Source: Ardenticatenaceae bacterium (GTDB lineage: Bacteria; Chloroflexota; Anaerolineae; Promineifilales; Promineifilaceae). Taken from it: a stretch of DNA of 64,000 nucleotides. How positions within the stretch are numbered: the stretch's first letter is position 1; each line of letters begins with the position of its first letter. The notes below the pieces were generated by a model. It was not told the origin of the DNA, made no database searches, and saw only the letters and a list, made by a program, of their open reading frames with translations. Both the position numbers and the translations under genes were made by a program. Of the stretch, positions 47,696 through 56,484 are shown in pieces. The stretch covers positions 30,122-94,121 of the forward strand of contig JACKBV010000016.1 of NCBI GenBank assembly GCA_020634315.1, read 5' to 3'.

Positions 47696-48619
47696 TTACA
47701 CGATCACCCGCAGCACGGCCGGGACACTTGTCACTGTCACCTGCCGCACATTATCGCGCGGATAGGCAAACACTTCCCCATCAATGTGGATAGACATGGG
47801 CGTGGTGCAATGAATGGCAATGCGCCGATTTCGACGCATGGTCACAAAGCGGGAAGTGGTGTGTGTGCCGTTGATTGTCTTTGGAATCATCCATAACATC
47901 TGCAAGCGATTGATTGGATTCACCGTACAGCTATCAATTAAATTGTCGTCTAGTTTGGCGTCTGGCACAAGCAAAAAACCGCCACCGCCGCGCGGCCCCA
48001 CGCCCATTGCCAGGAAAAGGATGTGCTGCTTGACCAATTCGTCATCAAAGGTTACTTCGACTTGGGGGCGATCATAATAGAGCACGAGGGTGCGCAGCAC
48101 GGCCCACAAATACATCAGGAAGCCGTGAATGCGCGTGATTTTTTCGGTCTCGATGACGACAACGGCATCGAAGCCGAGGCCAAAGTTGTTGCCGAATACC
48201 TTTTCGCGCCCCCGATCATCGACGATGTGCGCCAGGTCAACGGTTTTGGTGGTGCCGGTGAAGAGACGGGAAACGGCCGTTTCCACATCCCCCGCCATCC
48301 CATTAGCAAAAGCAAAATCATTTCCTGAGCCAATGGGGATCACCCCCAGCGCCGTCTCCGCTTTACCCGCCTGATACAACCCATTCACAACCTCATGCAC
48401 CGTGCCATCGCCCCCGGCAGCAGCGACCACATCATACCCGTCCAGGGCCGCCATCCGCGCCAGCTCAACGGCGTGCCCGGCACGCTCCGTCACGACCATA
48501 TCCACGCTGCCCGCCCCTGTCGGCGTCATCGCCTGCAAATGGGCGGCGATTGCCGCCTGTCGCTGCCCGCCCCGTCCCCGATCAGCCATCGGATTGAGTA
48601 TCACTTTGATGCGCTTCAT
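47696..48619 (-). CDS. Diacylglycerol kinase-family lipid kinase (DagK/YegS-like)
   Basis: 307 residues with the nucleotide-binding AAAGGDGTVHEVVNGL and GVIPIGSGNDFAFANGM motifs of the DAGK catalytic domain, then a beta-sandwich C-terminal domain (GPRGGGGFLLVPDAKLDDNL). It would phosphorylate diacylglycerol or another lipid at the membrane surface. A strong AGAGGGG site precedes the ATG. The gene lies 62 bases from the helicase-associated gene. Confidence 0.92.
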   Translation of the reverse strand: MKRIKVILNPMADRGRGGQRQAAIAAHLQAMTPTGAGSVDMVVTERAGHAVELARMAALDGYDVVAAAGGDGTVHEVVNGLYQAGKAETALGVIPIGSGNDFAFANGMAGDVETAVSRLFTGTTKTVDLAHIVDDRGREKVFGNNFGLGFDAVVVIETEKITRIHGFLMYLWAVLRTLVLYYDRPQVEVTFDDELVKQHILFLAMGVGPRGGGGFLLVPDAKLDDNLIDSCTVNPINRLQMLWMIPKTINGTHTTSRFVTMRRNRRIAIHCTTPMSIHIDGEVFAYPRDNVRQVTVTSVPAVLRVIV

Positions 48620-49262
48620 CTGCTATTTTCCCCTCTTTTTGCTTTATTCCCTGCCCGGTTGCGTTTGTGAACAAGTTGCCAGGTAGCCAATGATAAATGA
48701 GAATGCCTCTGAACAAAAGGGGGATTTGAGGAGATGATGCGAAAACGCCAGAACTGGTGTACGAATGCCGCATCCGCAGATTCGGCCGTTACCATTTCGG
48801 CGATTTATTTGCCGCAGGAAGCGCCCAGCCAGGAACCGGTTACGATGTATGTCCAATACCAACAGATGGGGTTGAGGAAAAGGAACAATAACGAAAACTT
48901 GGAAGGTTCGTGCCAGTTTTATCGACCAGTTGTTGCTAAAATGCGATGGATACGAATTCACTGGGGCAGCAAAAAAAGACACGGTTTGGATAAAATTCAA
49001 AGACATCGTGGCTGAAAAAGGGGAAACCATAACATTCTCGTTTGCCAAATTCCCAAAATTTGGCAAAGCTCTAATCTTCCAAAATCGGTAGATTCACTTT
49101 CACAAACCAGTTTTTACAGCCAGAAAAAACAGTTCCCACTCAGGCATACTAACAGTATCAACAACACTGACAACGTTTCACCTTTATCCATCGAATTTGA
49201 ATAGGTCGAGATTGGTCGCAGGCACGGCCGTTCCCACCTGCCTGCCAACGGAGAGTAAGCTC
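48620..49262. other. Intergenic region with possible gene remnants
   Basis: Nothing certain lies here. On the plus strand two successive frames read protein-like sequence: ECRIRRFGRYHFGDLFAAG to a stop at 48891, then TKTWKVRASFIDQLLLKCD and KKDTVWIKFKDIVAEKGE at 48888-49091. They overlap and lack proper starts, as expected of a decayed or frameshifted gene. The stretch 49092-49262 shows only the ribosome-binding site of the next gene. Confidence 0.4.
48888..49091 (+). pseudogene. Possible remnant of a small protein gene
   Basis: Sixty-seven codons ending FAKFPKFGKALIFQNR with a mix of hydrophobic and charged residues unlike noise. No standard start: the frame follows a stop at 48873 and only ATA or later codons are available. 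It directly follows another plausible frame, so it is probably the 3' part of a broken gene. No family recognised. Confidence 0.3.
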
Positions 49263-49964
49263 ATGTTCACCAACATTCCTTTTGCTCAAGTTGCTGTTTT
49301 GGACTGGAAGCGCGGCACGATTAAACGCTTGTTGCAGGCAACGGCCGTTCTCATTGCCCTCGCCCTGTTGTGGTGGCTGCGCGAACCGCTCATCGCCATT
49401 TTGCAAGTGGTGCGCGACCGGGAAGCAGTCGCCGCCTATTTGCAGCAATTTGGCCTGCTGGCCCCGCTGCTGTTGGGCATCGTCTTGGTACTGCAAGTGA
49501 TTGTCGCCGCCATTCCCGGCCATGCCCTGATGATTGGCGGGGGGTACGTCTACAACTTTGCCTTTGCTTTCACGATTAGCCTGACGGCAACGGTGTTAGG
49601 CAGCCAACTGGCGTTTTTGTTGGCACGGTGGGCAGGACGGCCGTTAGTCGAGCGCCTGGCTCCGGTCAACCTGCTCGACAAATGGTACGACATGTCCGCG
49701 CAAAAAGGGATGCTCTTCTTCATGTTCGCCTTCATGCTGCCCATCTTCCCCTCCGACGTGATGAACTACGTCGCCGGGCTGAGTTCGCTCTCGCCTCGCC
49801 GCTTCTTCATCGCCAATCTGCTTGGCCGCTTCCCCGGCGTCATGCTGATGACGGCCATCGGCGCCTACGGCTTCCAACTCTCCCTCGGCGTCTGGATTGG
49901 CATCGCCATTGCCACCATCATCATGTTCATCGCCTGGCGCAAATTGTTTGGTGGCCGTTCCTGA
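49263..49964 (+). CDS. VTT/DedA-like membrane protein (TVP38/TMEM64 family)
   Basis: 233 residues from MFTNIPFAQVAVLDW, chosen because GGAGAG lies eight bases upstream; an earlier in-frame start is rejected. There are about six hydrophobic segments. The central IPGHALMIGGGYVYNFAF and LLARWAGRPLVERL plus FMLPIFPSDVMNYVAGLSS are hallmarks of the VTT domain. Members move or scramble lipids or affect membrane homeostasis. It precedes a phospholipase D gene and the two may act together on lipids. Confidence 0.88.
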   Translation: MFTNIPFAQVAVLDWKRGTIKRLLQATAVLIALALLWWLREPLIAILQVVRDREAVAAYLQQFGLLAPLLLGIVLVLQVIVAAIPGHALMIGGGYVYNFAFAFTISLTATVLGSQLAFLLARWAGRPLVERLAPVNLLDKWYDMSAQKGMLFFMFAFMLPIFPSDVMNYVAGLSSLSPRRFFIANLLGRFPGVMLMTAIGAYGFQLSLGVWIGIAIATIIMFIAWRKLFGGRS

Positions 49965-50022
49965 TCTAGGAATTAGAGATTCGTTCAATCGCCAATCTCT
50001 AATCTCAAAAAGGGGGATTCTG

Positions 50023-51042
50023 ATGAACAAGCACTTATTCACCAACGTCCACGAATTTTATACCAGCTTGTATGCCGCCATCGCCCAGGCCACCAGCAGC
50101 ATTCACATGGCCTACTACGCCTTTGACGATGGGCATTGGGCACAGCAATTCGGCCATCTGCTGGCGCAAAAAGCGGCCAACGGCGTCACCGTTCACCTGC
50201 TGATTGATGAGGCCGGTCTCTATTTGGATAACGCCCGCAATGGCTGGCGCAACCAGCGGTTGTTGGCGCAGTTGGCCGGGTCTGGGGTGCAGGTGACGCT
50301 GTTTCGCCCGAACGGCCGTCGCCTGAGTCAACTGAACCGCCTGCACTGCAAATTCTGCACCATTGACAACCGCATCGCCTTCATGGGCGGCTCCAACATT
50401 GGCGACCATTACACCGGCTGGCGCGACAGCAACTTGCGTCTGGAAGGGAATTTAGGTGATGGGCTGGTGCAATTGCACCGTTACTTGCGGCAGTTTGGTG
50501 GCGGTGCGCCATCTTCTACGCAGCCAGCGGAACTGGAGTTGGGTGGCGTCCCCCTGCTGCTGACGCTGCCCGGTCATCGCCAGGACATCCGTCGAGCGCT
50601 GCTGGATTTGATTTTGTCGGCGAAAACGGCCGTTTACCTGCGCAGTTGGTACTTTTTGCCCGACGAAGAAATCATGCACGCCCTTCTCAGCCAGGCCGAA
50701 AACGGCGTGAAAATCCACATCCTCTTCTCCCACCATACCCGCGTGCCCTTGATTGACGTTGCCAATCGCCGCCTCTGCCGGGAATTGACCCATTCCGGCG
50801 CGTTCATTTACCGCTATACAGAGGGCTATATGCACGCCAAAGAAGCGTGGAACGACCAGAACGACATTCTCTTTGGCTCGGCCAACATTGACCTGTGGGC
50901 GCTGCGCACCAACTTTGAGTGCTGCCTGCACTTGAATGACCCGCAGCTCGCCAACCGCCTCACCCGCGCCCTGAACGCTGACACGGAACATTGCATTGGC
51001 TATGACCGCTCGCTACCTATCCCACTGCCAGTCGCTCCGTAG
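50023..51042 (+). CDS. Phospholipase D-family protein (cardiolipin synthase-like)
   Basis: 339 residues from MNKHLFTNVHEFYTSLY (AGGGGG upstream). Two HKD motifs are present: HCKFCTIDNRIAFMGGSNIG, and the second as HAKEAWNDQNDILFGSANID, each with the H, K and D needed for phosphodiester chemistry. There is no N-terminal membrane segment, unlike typical Cls. The last 26 bases overlap the 3' end of the convergent Rieske gene. It follows the VTT gene by 58 bases. Confidence 0.92.
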   Translation: MNKHLFTNVHEFYTSLYAAIAQATSSIHMAYYAFDDGHWAQQFGHLLAQKAANGVTVHLLIDEAGLYLDNARNGWRNQRLLAQLAGSGVQVTLFRPNGRRLSQLNRLHCKFCTIDNRIAFMGGSNIGDHYTGWRDSNLRLEGNLGDGLVQLHRYLRQFGGGAPSSTQPAELELGGVPLLLTLPGHRQDIRRALLDLILSAKTAVYLRSWYFLPDEEIMHALLSQAENGVKIHILFSHHTRVPLIDVANRRLCRELTHSGAFIYRYTEGYMHAKEAWNDQNDILFGSANIDLWALRTNFECCLHLNDPQLANRLTRALNADTEHCIGYDRSLPIPLPVAP

Positions 51043-51466
51043 CCGCGACCTGCTGTGTCAAGTCCACGCGCAGCAGCCCCTCCGCTGTGCGGCTGAGGGC
51101 GACATGCGGCAGCGCTTGCAGTGCCGGGCCATGCAGCACACTGCCATCCACGCGAAAGCGGCTGCCGTGGCAGGGGCAGGTGAAGGCGTCGGCTTCATGA
51201 TTGACGAGGCAGCCCAAATGGGTGCAAACGGCCGTTACCGCATACAACCCCCCTGCGTCGCGCACAATCCAGCCATGACCACCGGGAACGGCCGTAACAC
51301 TGCCCGGCGCATACGCCTCCGGCACATCCAACGTCCATTGGCTCGTTTGCACTGCCGGTTCCTGATACCCCAAGAACTTGCGGACACTGTTCAGCACCAG
51401 CAAGCCCGACAAAGAAAGGCTGATCTGCAACACATTGCGCCGTGAAAACGTGATACGCTTCATCAT
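51017..51466 (-). CDS. Rieske 2Fe-2S protein with Tat-type signal
   Basis: 149 residues. The N-terminus MMKRITFSRRNVLQISLSLS carries the twin-arginine motif used to export folded Rieske proteins. CTHLGC and CPCHGS supply the two cysteines and two histidines of the cluster. Its ATG overlaps the cytochrome b stop (ATGATG over TGA), so the two are translationally coupled. It is the electron-accepting arm of the cytochrome bc-type complex encoded upstream. The 3' end overlaps the phospholipase D gene on the other strand. Confidence 0.95.
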   Translation of the reverse strand: MMKRITFSRRNVLQISLSLSGLLVLNSVRKFLGYQEPAVQTSQWTLDVPEAYAPGSVTAVPGGHGWIVRDAGGLYAVTAVCTHLGCLVNHEADAFTCPCHGSRFRVDGSVLHGPALQALPHVALSRTAEGLLRVDLTQQVAATERLAVG

Positions 51467-52473
51467 CTCCCCCACAAAATAAAGCCTAAAACAAAGGCCA
51501 TGATAACCAGGGTCAATACCTGTGCCGCTCGTCCTTCGCGGTTAAACCAGACACCAACGCCTGTGGTGTGGCGGTCAACGACGTAAGGCAGCAGCGCCAA
51601 CGCGGCCAACAGCAGCAGGGGCACCAGTACACCCATCAGCAGCGGCGGGCCAAAGCGCAAGAGCTGCTGCACCCAAAGAAAAAACCAGGGCGCGGTTGCT
51701 TCGGCGGGTAAATGGCTGAAATCGGCCGTTGGCCCCAGCGCGGGTGGGAAAAGCATGGCTATCACCAGCAGCAAAATTGTGACGGCCAACGCGCCAATGG
51801 CCTCGCGCCGCACCAGTTCATCGCGGTGGATGGACGCCTCGCGCGGCTGTGCTCGTGAAATGCCCCCATCGCGGCGCACGCGGAAAATGTGCCAGGAGAT
51901 GAGGAATAATGTCATCAACATCAGGCCAAAAAGATGCCAGCCATAGAGGCGCACCACGGTTGCCGCGCCGATTTCGCTGCTGCCGACAACCATGTTGTAT
52001 AAATCTGGCCCTAGTAAGGGGATGCTGTGCAGCAGGTTGGTGCCGACCATGAGCGCCCAGGCGATGTCGTTGTCCCAACGCAGGGCGTAGCCGGTGAAGT
52101 TGAAGAGCAGCAGCAGCACCAGCAGTCCTAATCCGAGCAGCCAGTTGAAGCGGCGCGGTGGTTTATAGGCACCGGTGAAGACGACGCGCAGAAGATGGAG
52201 GACGCTGACGATGACCAATGCCTGTGCCGCCCAATAATGGAGGCTGCGTATCAGCCAGCCGTAGGGCACGAGGGTCATCATGGCTTGCAGGGATTGATTG
52301 GCTTCGCTGGCGCTGGGGATGTAGTAGAAGACTTCGAGGGCGCCGGTGAGGGCGAGGATGATGAAGAGGTAAACGGCCGTTCCCCCCAAGCCAAACGTAT
52401 AACGCCAACGCGCTTCGCGTGTCGGAATGCGCGGCGGGTGTAGATGATGGAAAAAGCTTGCTCGTTTAGCCAT
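51463..52473 (-). CDS. Cytochrome b subunit of a bc-type complex (b6-like)
   Basis: 336 residues, about eight membrane helices. Haem-ligand histidines are H79/H93 (13 residues between) and H180/H195 (14 between), the b6-type spacing. The C-terminal half adds four further helices like subunit IV, so b6 and subunit IV appear fused in one chain. Its start overlaps the cytochrome c stop by eight bases. The complex would oxidise quinol and pass electrons to the Rieske protein and cytochrome c. Confidence 0.92.
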   Translation of the reverse strand: MAKRASFFHHLHPPRIPTREARWRYTFGLGGTAVYLFIILALTGALEVFYYIPSASEANQSLQAMMTLVPYGWLIRSLHYWAAQALVIVSVLHLLRVVFTGAYKPPRRFNWLLGLGLLVLLLLFNFTGYALRWDNDIAWALMVGTNLLHSIPLLGPDLYNMVVGSSEIGAATVVRLYGWHLFGLMLMTLFLISWHIFRVRRDGGISRAQPREASIHRDELVRREAIGALAVTILLLVIAMLFPPALGPTADFSHLPAEATAPWFFLWVQQLLRFGPPLLMGVLVPLLLLAALALLPYVVDRHTTGVGVWFNREGRAAQVLTLVIMAFVLGFILWGR

Positions 52474-53197
52474 GATGGGGTTTGATGAGAACGGCCGTTG
52501 CCAGCAGCAGCAAAGTCAACAAGCCGAACACAGTTGGATGAACATTTTCCGGCTGCGCATACATGACATGCAGTCGAAATACCGGCGCATTACTCGTCGT
52601 TAAAGTCACGTCTGGCCCTAACTCCGCACGCTTCTCCATGAGAAAAGCCGTAATAGCCCAGGACTCTTCTTCATTAATAAAGCCCGGATTCCACCAGGGC
52701 ATCGTTTGCAAAATCACCTCTTGCAATTCCGCCGCATTGGTAATGCGTGCCATATCGCTTGACTTAGACAAGGCTGGCACAACCTTCGGCAGTTCGAACC
52801 CGCTAGCCGGATGGTTGGACGCATGACAATGAGATTGCCAGCAGTTGCCGTCATCACCCCACTGCGCACGCCATTCCGGCGTCAAGCCTTGTCCCCAATC
52901 GCCATGACAGGCCATGCAGACCTGGCGATACTTTTCTGCGCCCAACTCTATTTGCGACATAGCAGATTCGTCGAAAATCTCGCCGGTGTTGGCGGAGAGC
53001 AGCACATAGCCCTGGCTAAGCAGGCGTCCTTCGTAGCTGTCCGGCGTGTAGGTGGGCGTTGGGGAAGGGGCAGAGGTTGTGGTGGGAGCGGCGGTACAGC
53101 CAGATAACAAGATCAGGATGAGCAATATGCTGAAAGCTTTGCTCCAGCTTGAAACTCTGTCGGGAATGGGATCCGTTCCCTGCCTTTGTGCATGCAT
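52466..53197 (-). CDS. Cytochrome c lipoprotein, first gene of the bc-complex operon
   Basis: 243 residues. A hydrophobic signal ends in the lipobox LSGC (C34), so the mature protein is probably lipid-anchored outside. A P/T/S-rich linker follows, then the haem site CMACH (residues 94-98). A second cysteine pair, C119 and C124 followed by histidine (CWQSHCH), is a CxxxxCH variant that could hold another haem or a disulfide. A second hydrophobic helix near 218-238 (FGLLTLLLLATAVLI) anchors the C-terminus. AGGAG precedes the ATG. Confidence 0.9.
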   Translation of the reverse strand: MHAQRQGTDPIPDRVSSWSKAFSILLILILLSGCTAAPTTTSAPSPTPTYTPDSYEGRLLSQGYVLLSANTGEIFDESAMSQIELGAEKYRQVCMACHGDWGQGLTPEWRAQWGDDGNCWQSHCHASNHPASGFELPKVVPALSKSSDMARITNAAELQEVILQTMPWWNPGFINEEESWAITAFLMEKRAELGPDVTLTTSNAPVFRLHVMYAQPENVHPTVFGLLTLLLLATAVLIKPHHG

Positions 53198-53347
53198 TGG
53201 TCAGCTCCTGCTTCTAATTCCCGCCCATTGTCCGAGAGGTCTTGCGCCTGGTCTAGTGGCAAACGTCATGAACCTGCACGCAGAAAGTCATGGTGTGATG
53301 CTCGTCTTTTGCTGAGTTGTGTGTTGATTGCCCTTCATCTTACTTGC

Positions 53348-53386
53348 AAATCGTGCCCATGATTTTGGAAATCGTGCCCACGATTT
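53348..53386. promoter_or_regulatory. Tandem 18-bp operator-like repeats upstream of the bc operon
   Basis: AAATCGTGCCCATGATTT (53348-53365) and AAATCGTGCCCACGATTT (53369-53386) repeat with a period of exactly 21 bp, two helical turns. Each is an interrupted palindrome (AAATCG...CGATTT). They lie 151 bases upstream of the cytochrome c start and just after the MFS gene stop, a plausible cooperative regulator site. Confidence 0.5.
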
Positions 53387-53417
53387 GTGGAGAATAAGTC
53401 TGAACAATTGTCGGCGG

Positions 53418-54722
53418 CTAGACCAATGCTGGCACTTCATTGCCAGCGGCGGCGATGGCCTGCCGCACATCCGTAATGAGCAGCACGACCACGCCAAAGG
53501 CGAAAAAGGTGATGATGGGCAGCATCGCCGTGCGCGAACTGCCGGTGAGCTGCACCGTCAGGCCAAAAACCAGGGGGCCAATCCACGATGTGCCGCGCTC
53601 GCTGATTTCGTACAGGCTGAAATAGGCGGCCTCTTGATGGCGCGGCGTCATTTTGGCAAACATGGAGCGGCTGAGAGCCTGCGAACTGCCCAGCACCAAC
53701 GCCTCGAAAAAGGCCCAGCCCCACACTTGTCCCGGCGTTTGCAGCCAGCCAAAGGCGTAAACAATCAGCCCCGTCCAGCCGATGAGGGTAAGGATGACGG
53801 TGGCCTTTGCGCCAATGCGCTGCGCCAGGCGATTGAAGAGGATGGCGCCGATGGCGGCGACAAATTGAATGAGCAAAATGACGCCGACAAGCTGCTCTGG
53901 CCCCATGCCGATTTCGCTGGCGGCGAAAATGGCGGCGACGGTGTTGACGGTTTGGATGCCGTCGTTGTAGATGAGGTAGGCCAGCAGAAAGCGCAAGGTG
54001 AGGGGGTGCTGGTTTTTCATTTCGCGCAGGGTGTTGACGAATTGGCGCAAGCTGTGGGTGATGGGGTTGGTGTCTGTGGGCAGGGAAACGGCCGTTTGCC
54101 TGACCACCAACCGCCGCTGTGGATACAACCACGTAAACAACAGCCACCACAAGCCTGCGCTGCCGAGGGAAAGACGCACGGCAACGGCCGTATCGTCCAA
54201 CAGTTGAAACAGCGCCAAATTCAACGCCAGCAGCAAACCGCCGCCCACGTAGCCGTAGGCAAACCCCTTCGAGCTAATGTTGTCCTGCTCTTGCGGCGTT
54301 GCCAAATCGGGCAGATAGGCATTGTAAAAGACCACCCCCGCGCCAAACGAAAAATTCGCCACGATGAATAACAATCCGCCCAACAAGGCCAGATTGCCCT
54401 GCACAAACACCAACAGCATCGTCGCCGTTGCGCCGATATAGGCAAACAGCAGCAGCAAACGCTTCTTGAGATTGGTGTAATCGGCCAGCGCCCCTAAAAA
54501 GGGCAGAAAAAGCACCTGCAAAATGACGGAGATGGAGACACAGAACGGGTAAAAGGCGTCGGCTTCGATGGCATATGCGCCCAGTTGCAAAGTTTCTTCT
54601 GGGCTGGCGGCGATGAGGGCGGCCAGATATGGGCCGAGGAAAGCGGTGACGACGGTTGTGCTGAACGCGGAATTGGCCCAATCGTACATGGCCCAACCAG
54701 TGATTTCGCGCTGCTTGCTCAT
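53418..54722 (-). CDS. MFS transporter, UMF1/Atg22-like
   Basis: 434 residues, twelve predicted helices, no soluble domain. The N-terminus MSKQREITGWAMYDWANSAF is the signature of the UMF1 subfamily (YDWANSAF), and ADYTNLKKRLLLLFAYIG follows as the cytoplasmic loop. The ATG at 54722 has GGGGG upstream; the long upstream extension of the open frame is non-coding. Substrate unknown; relatives move amino acids or unknown metabolites. The gene diverges from the MmyB-like regulator. Confidence 0.9.
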   Translation of the reverse strand: MSKQREITGWAMYDWANSAFSTTVVTAFLGPYLAALIAASPEETLQLGAYAIEADAFYPFCVSISVILQVLFLPFLGALADYTNLKKRLLLLFAYIGATATMLLVFVQGNLALLGGLLFIVANFSFGAGVVFYNAYLPDLATPQEQDNISSKGFAYGYVGGGLLLALNLALFQLLDDTAVAVRLSLGSAGLWWLLFTWLYPQRRLVVRQTAVSLPTDTNPITHSLRQFVNTLREMKNQHPLTLRFLLAYLIYNDGIQTVNTVAAIFAASEIGMGPEQLVGVILLIQFVAAIGAILFNRLAQRIGAKATVILTLIGWTGLIVYAFGWLQTPGQVWGWAFFEALVLGSSQALSRSMFAKMTPRHQEAAYFSLYEISERGTSWIGPLVFGLTVQLTGSSRTAMLPIITFFAFGVVVLLITDVRQAIAAAGNEVPALV

Positions 54723-54819
54723 ACCTACCCCCTTTTGAGCTTGATGCAGTTTTCGATCCAGGTTAATGTCACTATGATACCGTATAATAGGGGTGAACGG
54801 CGCTTTAATCAGCCATTGT

Positions 54820-54897
54820 CGGTAAGTCGGCTTACCAAATGGAAGGCTCGCCGTATAAGGCGGACCTCCGGGAGGCTGTTTTTGGAGGAGGTTCGCA
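54820..54897 (+). repeat. REP-like element and ribosome-binding region upstream of the regulator gene
   Basis: A small hairpin GGTAAG/CTTACC (54821-54836) is followed by AATGGAAGGCTCGCC, GTATAAGGCG and GACCTCCGGGAGG (54863-54875). The last ends 23 bases before the ATG and includes GGAGGAGG further on. The stretch from AATGG to GGAGGCT matches the minus strand at 22706-22746. A TATAAT at 54783-54788 may be a -10 box. Confidence 0.7.
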
Positions 54898-54898
54898 C

Positions 54899-55831
54899 AT
54901 GGTTCGCAAAGAATTTGGCAGTCTGGTCGCAGCATTACGCAAAGAACAGTACGATGAGGGCGGGGAGCGCCTGACGCAAGCAAATCTGGCGCGGTTGTGC
55001 CAACAGCTTGATCCGCTAAGTCCACTCAGCGATGTGGTGATTGGCAAAATTGAGCGCGGGGAGCGCGTGAATCTTGATGAGCAAACGCTGCTCAATCTGG
55101 CCGATGCCTTGAAGCTGACCATTGGCGAGCGGCGCGTCTTCTTTTTGTTAGCCACCGGGCTGGATCATCCGCAAATTTATCCGTCGTTGGAAGATGATAC
55201 GGCCGTACTCACCCAGGCATTAGCGCTGCTGGAAAGCATCCGTCTGCCCGCCTTGCTATTGGATCGCTACCTGGACATCATCGCCGTGAACTCGCTGCTG
55301 CTGCCCATGTACCAGCTTTCGCCAGCGACGATGCACCAACGAGCGCAAAAGCCGGGCGGCACAAACTTGCTCGACTTCATTTTCTCCGCCGATTTTGCGA
55401 CGATGCGCCAGCAAATGCCGCCGCAGGTGTGGCATCGCTTTGCGGTAGGCAATGTGATTTATTTTCGTCGCGTCTCGCTCCCTTACCGCATGACGAGCTA
55501 TTTTTCAATGCTGCTCAGGCACTTGCGGCGTAATCGGGAGTTCCGCTGGTTTTGGGAGCAGGTGTTTTATGAAGACAAGATGTATTTTGTGGGCGGCGAA
55601 TCTTTCCAGATGGGATCGACAGAAACGGGGCGCTACCACTTTCTGACAGCACCATTGGTTACAGTGACTCCCTACGGCAACCTGGAAATTTTGGTACACA
55701 TTCCGCGTAACCGGGAAACGGCCGTTGCCTTTTGCGAAATGGAGGAGGGATGGGAACGGCCGTTCATCAGCTTTCCTCCTGGCCAGAGAAGGCATGGTAA
55801 AGACACACAATTGACAGCCCATTACTCATGA
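54899..55831 (+). CDS. XRE-family regulator with MmyB-like ligand domain
   Basis: 310 residues from MVRKEFGSLVAALRKEQY. The N-terminal HTH (RLTQANLARLCQQLDPLSPL and GKIERGERVNLDEQTLLNLA) is joined to a PAS-like MmyB domain (LLDRYLDIIAVNSLLLPMY, then RVSLPYRMTSYFSMLLRHLR). It would bind DNA in response to a ligand, possibly a fatty acid as in MmyB. The C-terminus after FCEMEEGWERP differs from the duplicated copy at 56546-56712 by a one-base indel, so the true tail is uncertain. It diverges from the MFS gene, a likely target. Confidence 0.85.
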   Translation: MVRKEFGSLVAALRKEQYDEGGERLTQANLARLCQQLDPLSPLSDVVIGKIERGERVNLDEQTLLNLADALKLTIGERRVFFLLATGLDHPQIYPSLEDDTAVLTQALALLESIRLPALLLDRYLDIIAVNSLLLPMYQLSPATMHQRAQKPGGTNLLDFIFSADFATMRQQMPPQVWHRFAVGNVIYFRRVSLPYRMTSYFSMLLRHLRRNREFRWFWEQVFYEDKMYFVGGESFQMGSTETGRYHFLTAPLVTVTPYGNLEILVHIPRNRETAVAFCEMEEGWERPFISFPPGQRRHGKDTQLTAHYS

Positions 55832-55868
55832 TTTATCATGTACGTACAAAGTTATTTACATGTACGTA
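55811..55868 (+). promoter_or_regulatory. Promoter and direct-repeat operator of the Phd/VapC module
   Basis: TTGACA (55811-55816), 17 bases, TATCAT (55834-55839) form a strong promoter inside the end of the regulator gene. Two exact CATGTACGTA repeats (55837-55846, 55859-55868), 22 bp apart, overlap the -10 box and start site. This is the arrangement expected for autorepression by an antitoxin-toxin complex. Confidence 0.7.
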
Positions 55869-55878
55869 TTGAGGGTTT

Positions 55879-56115
55879 ATGAAAACGATAACACCAACAG
55901 AATTGCGGATGAACATCTACAATTTGCTTGAGGAAGTGCTGCAAACTGGCGTGCCCATCGAAATCAAAAAAGGAGATCGAAGGTTACGAATTACCCCTGT
56001 GGAAAAAGCCGACAAGCTCCAAAACCTGATTCCCAGGCCAGAGGTGATTCAGGGCGACCCAGAGGAATTAGTCGCGCTCAATTGGGAAGCTGAGGTGAAC
56101 CTTGATTTACCTTGA
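55879..56115 (+). CDS. Antitoxin, Phd/YefM-like
   Basis: A 78-residue protein beginning MKTITPTELRMNIYNLLEEV, the typical Phd/YefM DNA-binding fold, with RRLRITPVEKADK and an acidic tail that would wrap the toxin. It overlaps the PIN-domain toxin gene by 14 bases. It probably represses its own promoter at the CATGTACGTA repeats. Confidence 0.85.
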   Translation: MKTITPTELRMNIYNLLEEVLQTGVPIEIKKGDRRLRITPVEKADKLQNLIPRPEVIQGDPEELVALNWEAEVNLDLP

Positions 56116-56476
56116 TACCCATATTGTTGTGTGGTTGTATGCCGGGCTGACGGATAAGTTTAGTGAAACAGCCAGGGCATTGATTAATGACCATGAACTC
56201 TTTATTTCGCCAATTGTGCGTCTGGAATTGGCCTATTTGCGAGAGATTGAGCGGTTGACAACCGATAGCAATGCTATCATCAGCGATTTAGCGCAGCGCA
56301 TCGGCTTGCAAATTTGTGACAAGGCTTTTAACTTAGTTGTCCAATCAGCGTTGGCGCTGCCTTGGACACGCGATCCTTTTGACCGTTTGATTGTGGCGAA
56401 TGCGGCCGTGCATGATGACATCTTGTTGTCGAAAGACTCAAACATTCTGACGCATTATACGTTTGCGCGGTGGTGA
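56102..56476 (+). CDS. PIN-domain ribonuclease toxin, VapC-like
   Basis: 124 residues from a TTG start inside the end of the antitoxin gene. The PIN active-site acids are visible: LDTHIVVW near the start, VRLELAYL, RDPFDRLIVANA and LLSKDSN. Such toxins cut RNA (often tRNA or rRNA) and are held inactive by the cognate antitoxin. All catalytic positions look intact. Confidence 0.88.
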   Translation: MIYLDTHIVVWLYAGLTDKFSETARALINDHELFISPIVRLELAYLREIERLTTDSNAIISDLAQRIGLQICDKAFNLVVQSALALPWTRDPFDRLIVANAAVHDDILLSKDSNILTHYTFARW

Positions 56477-56484
56477 ATTTGGGG

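Noticed and set aside
46369..47793. 474-codon plus-strand frame opposite the helicase-associated gene
   Set aside because: Arginine/glutamine/histidine-rich antisense of a real gene; no start signal.
53198..53417. Small gene between the bc operon and the MFS gene
   Set aside because: No frame has a start signal; the notable content is the pair of 18-bp repeats.
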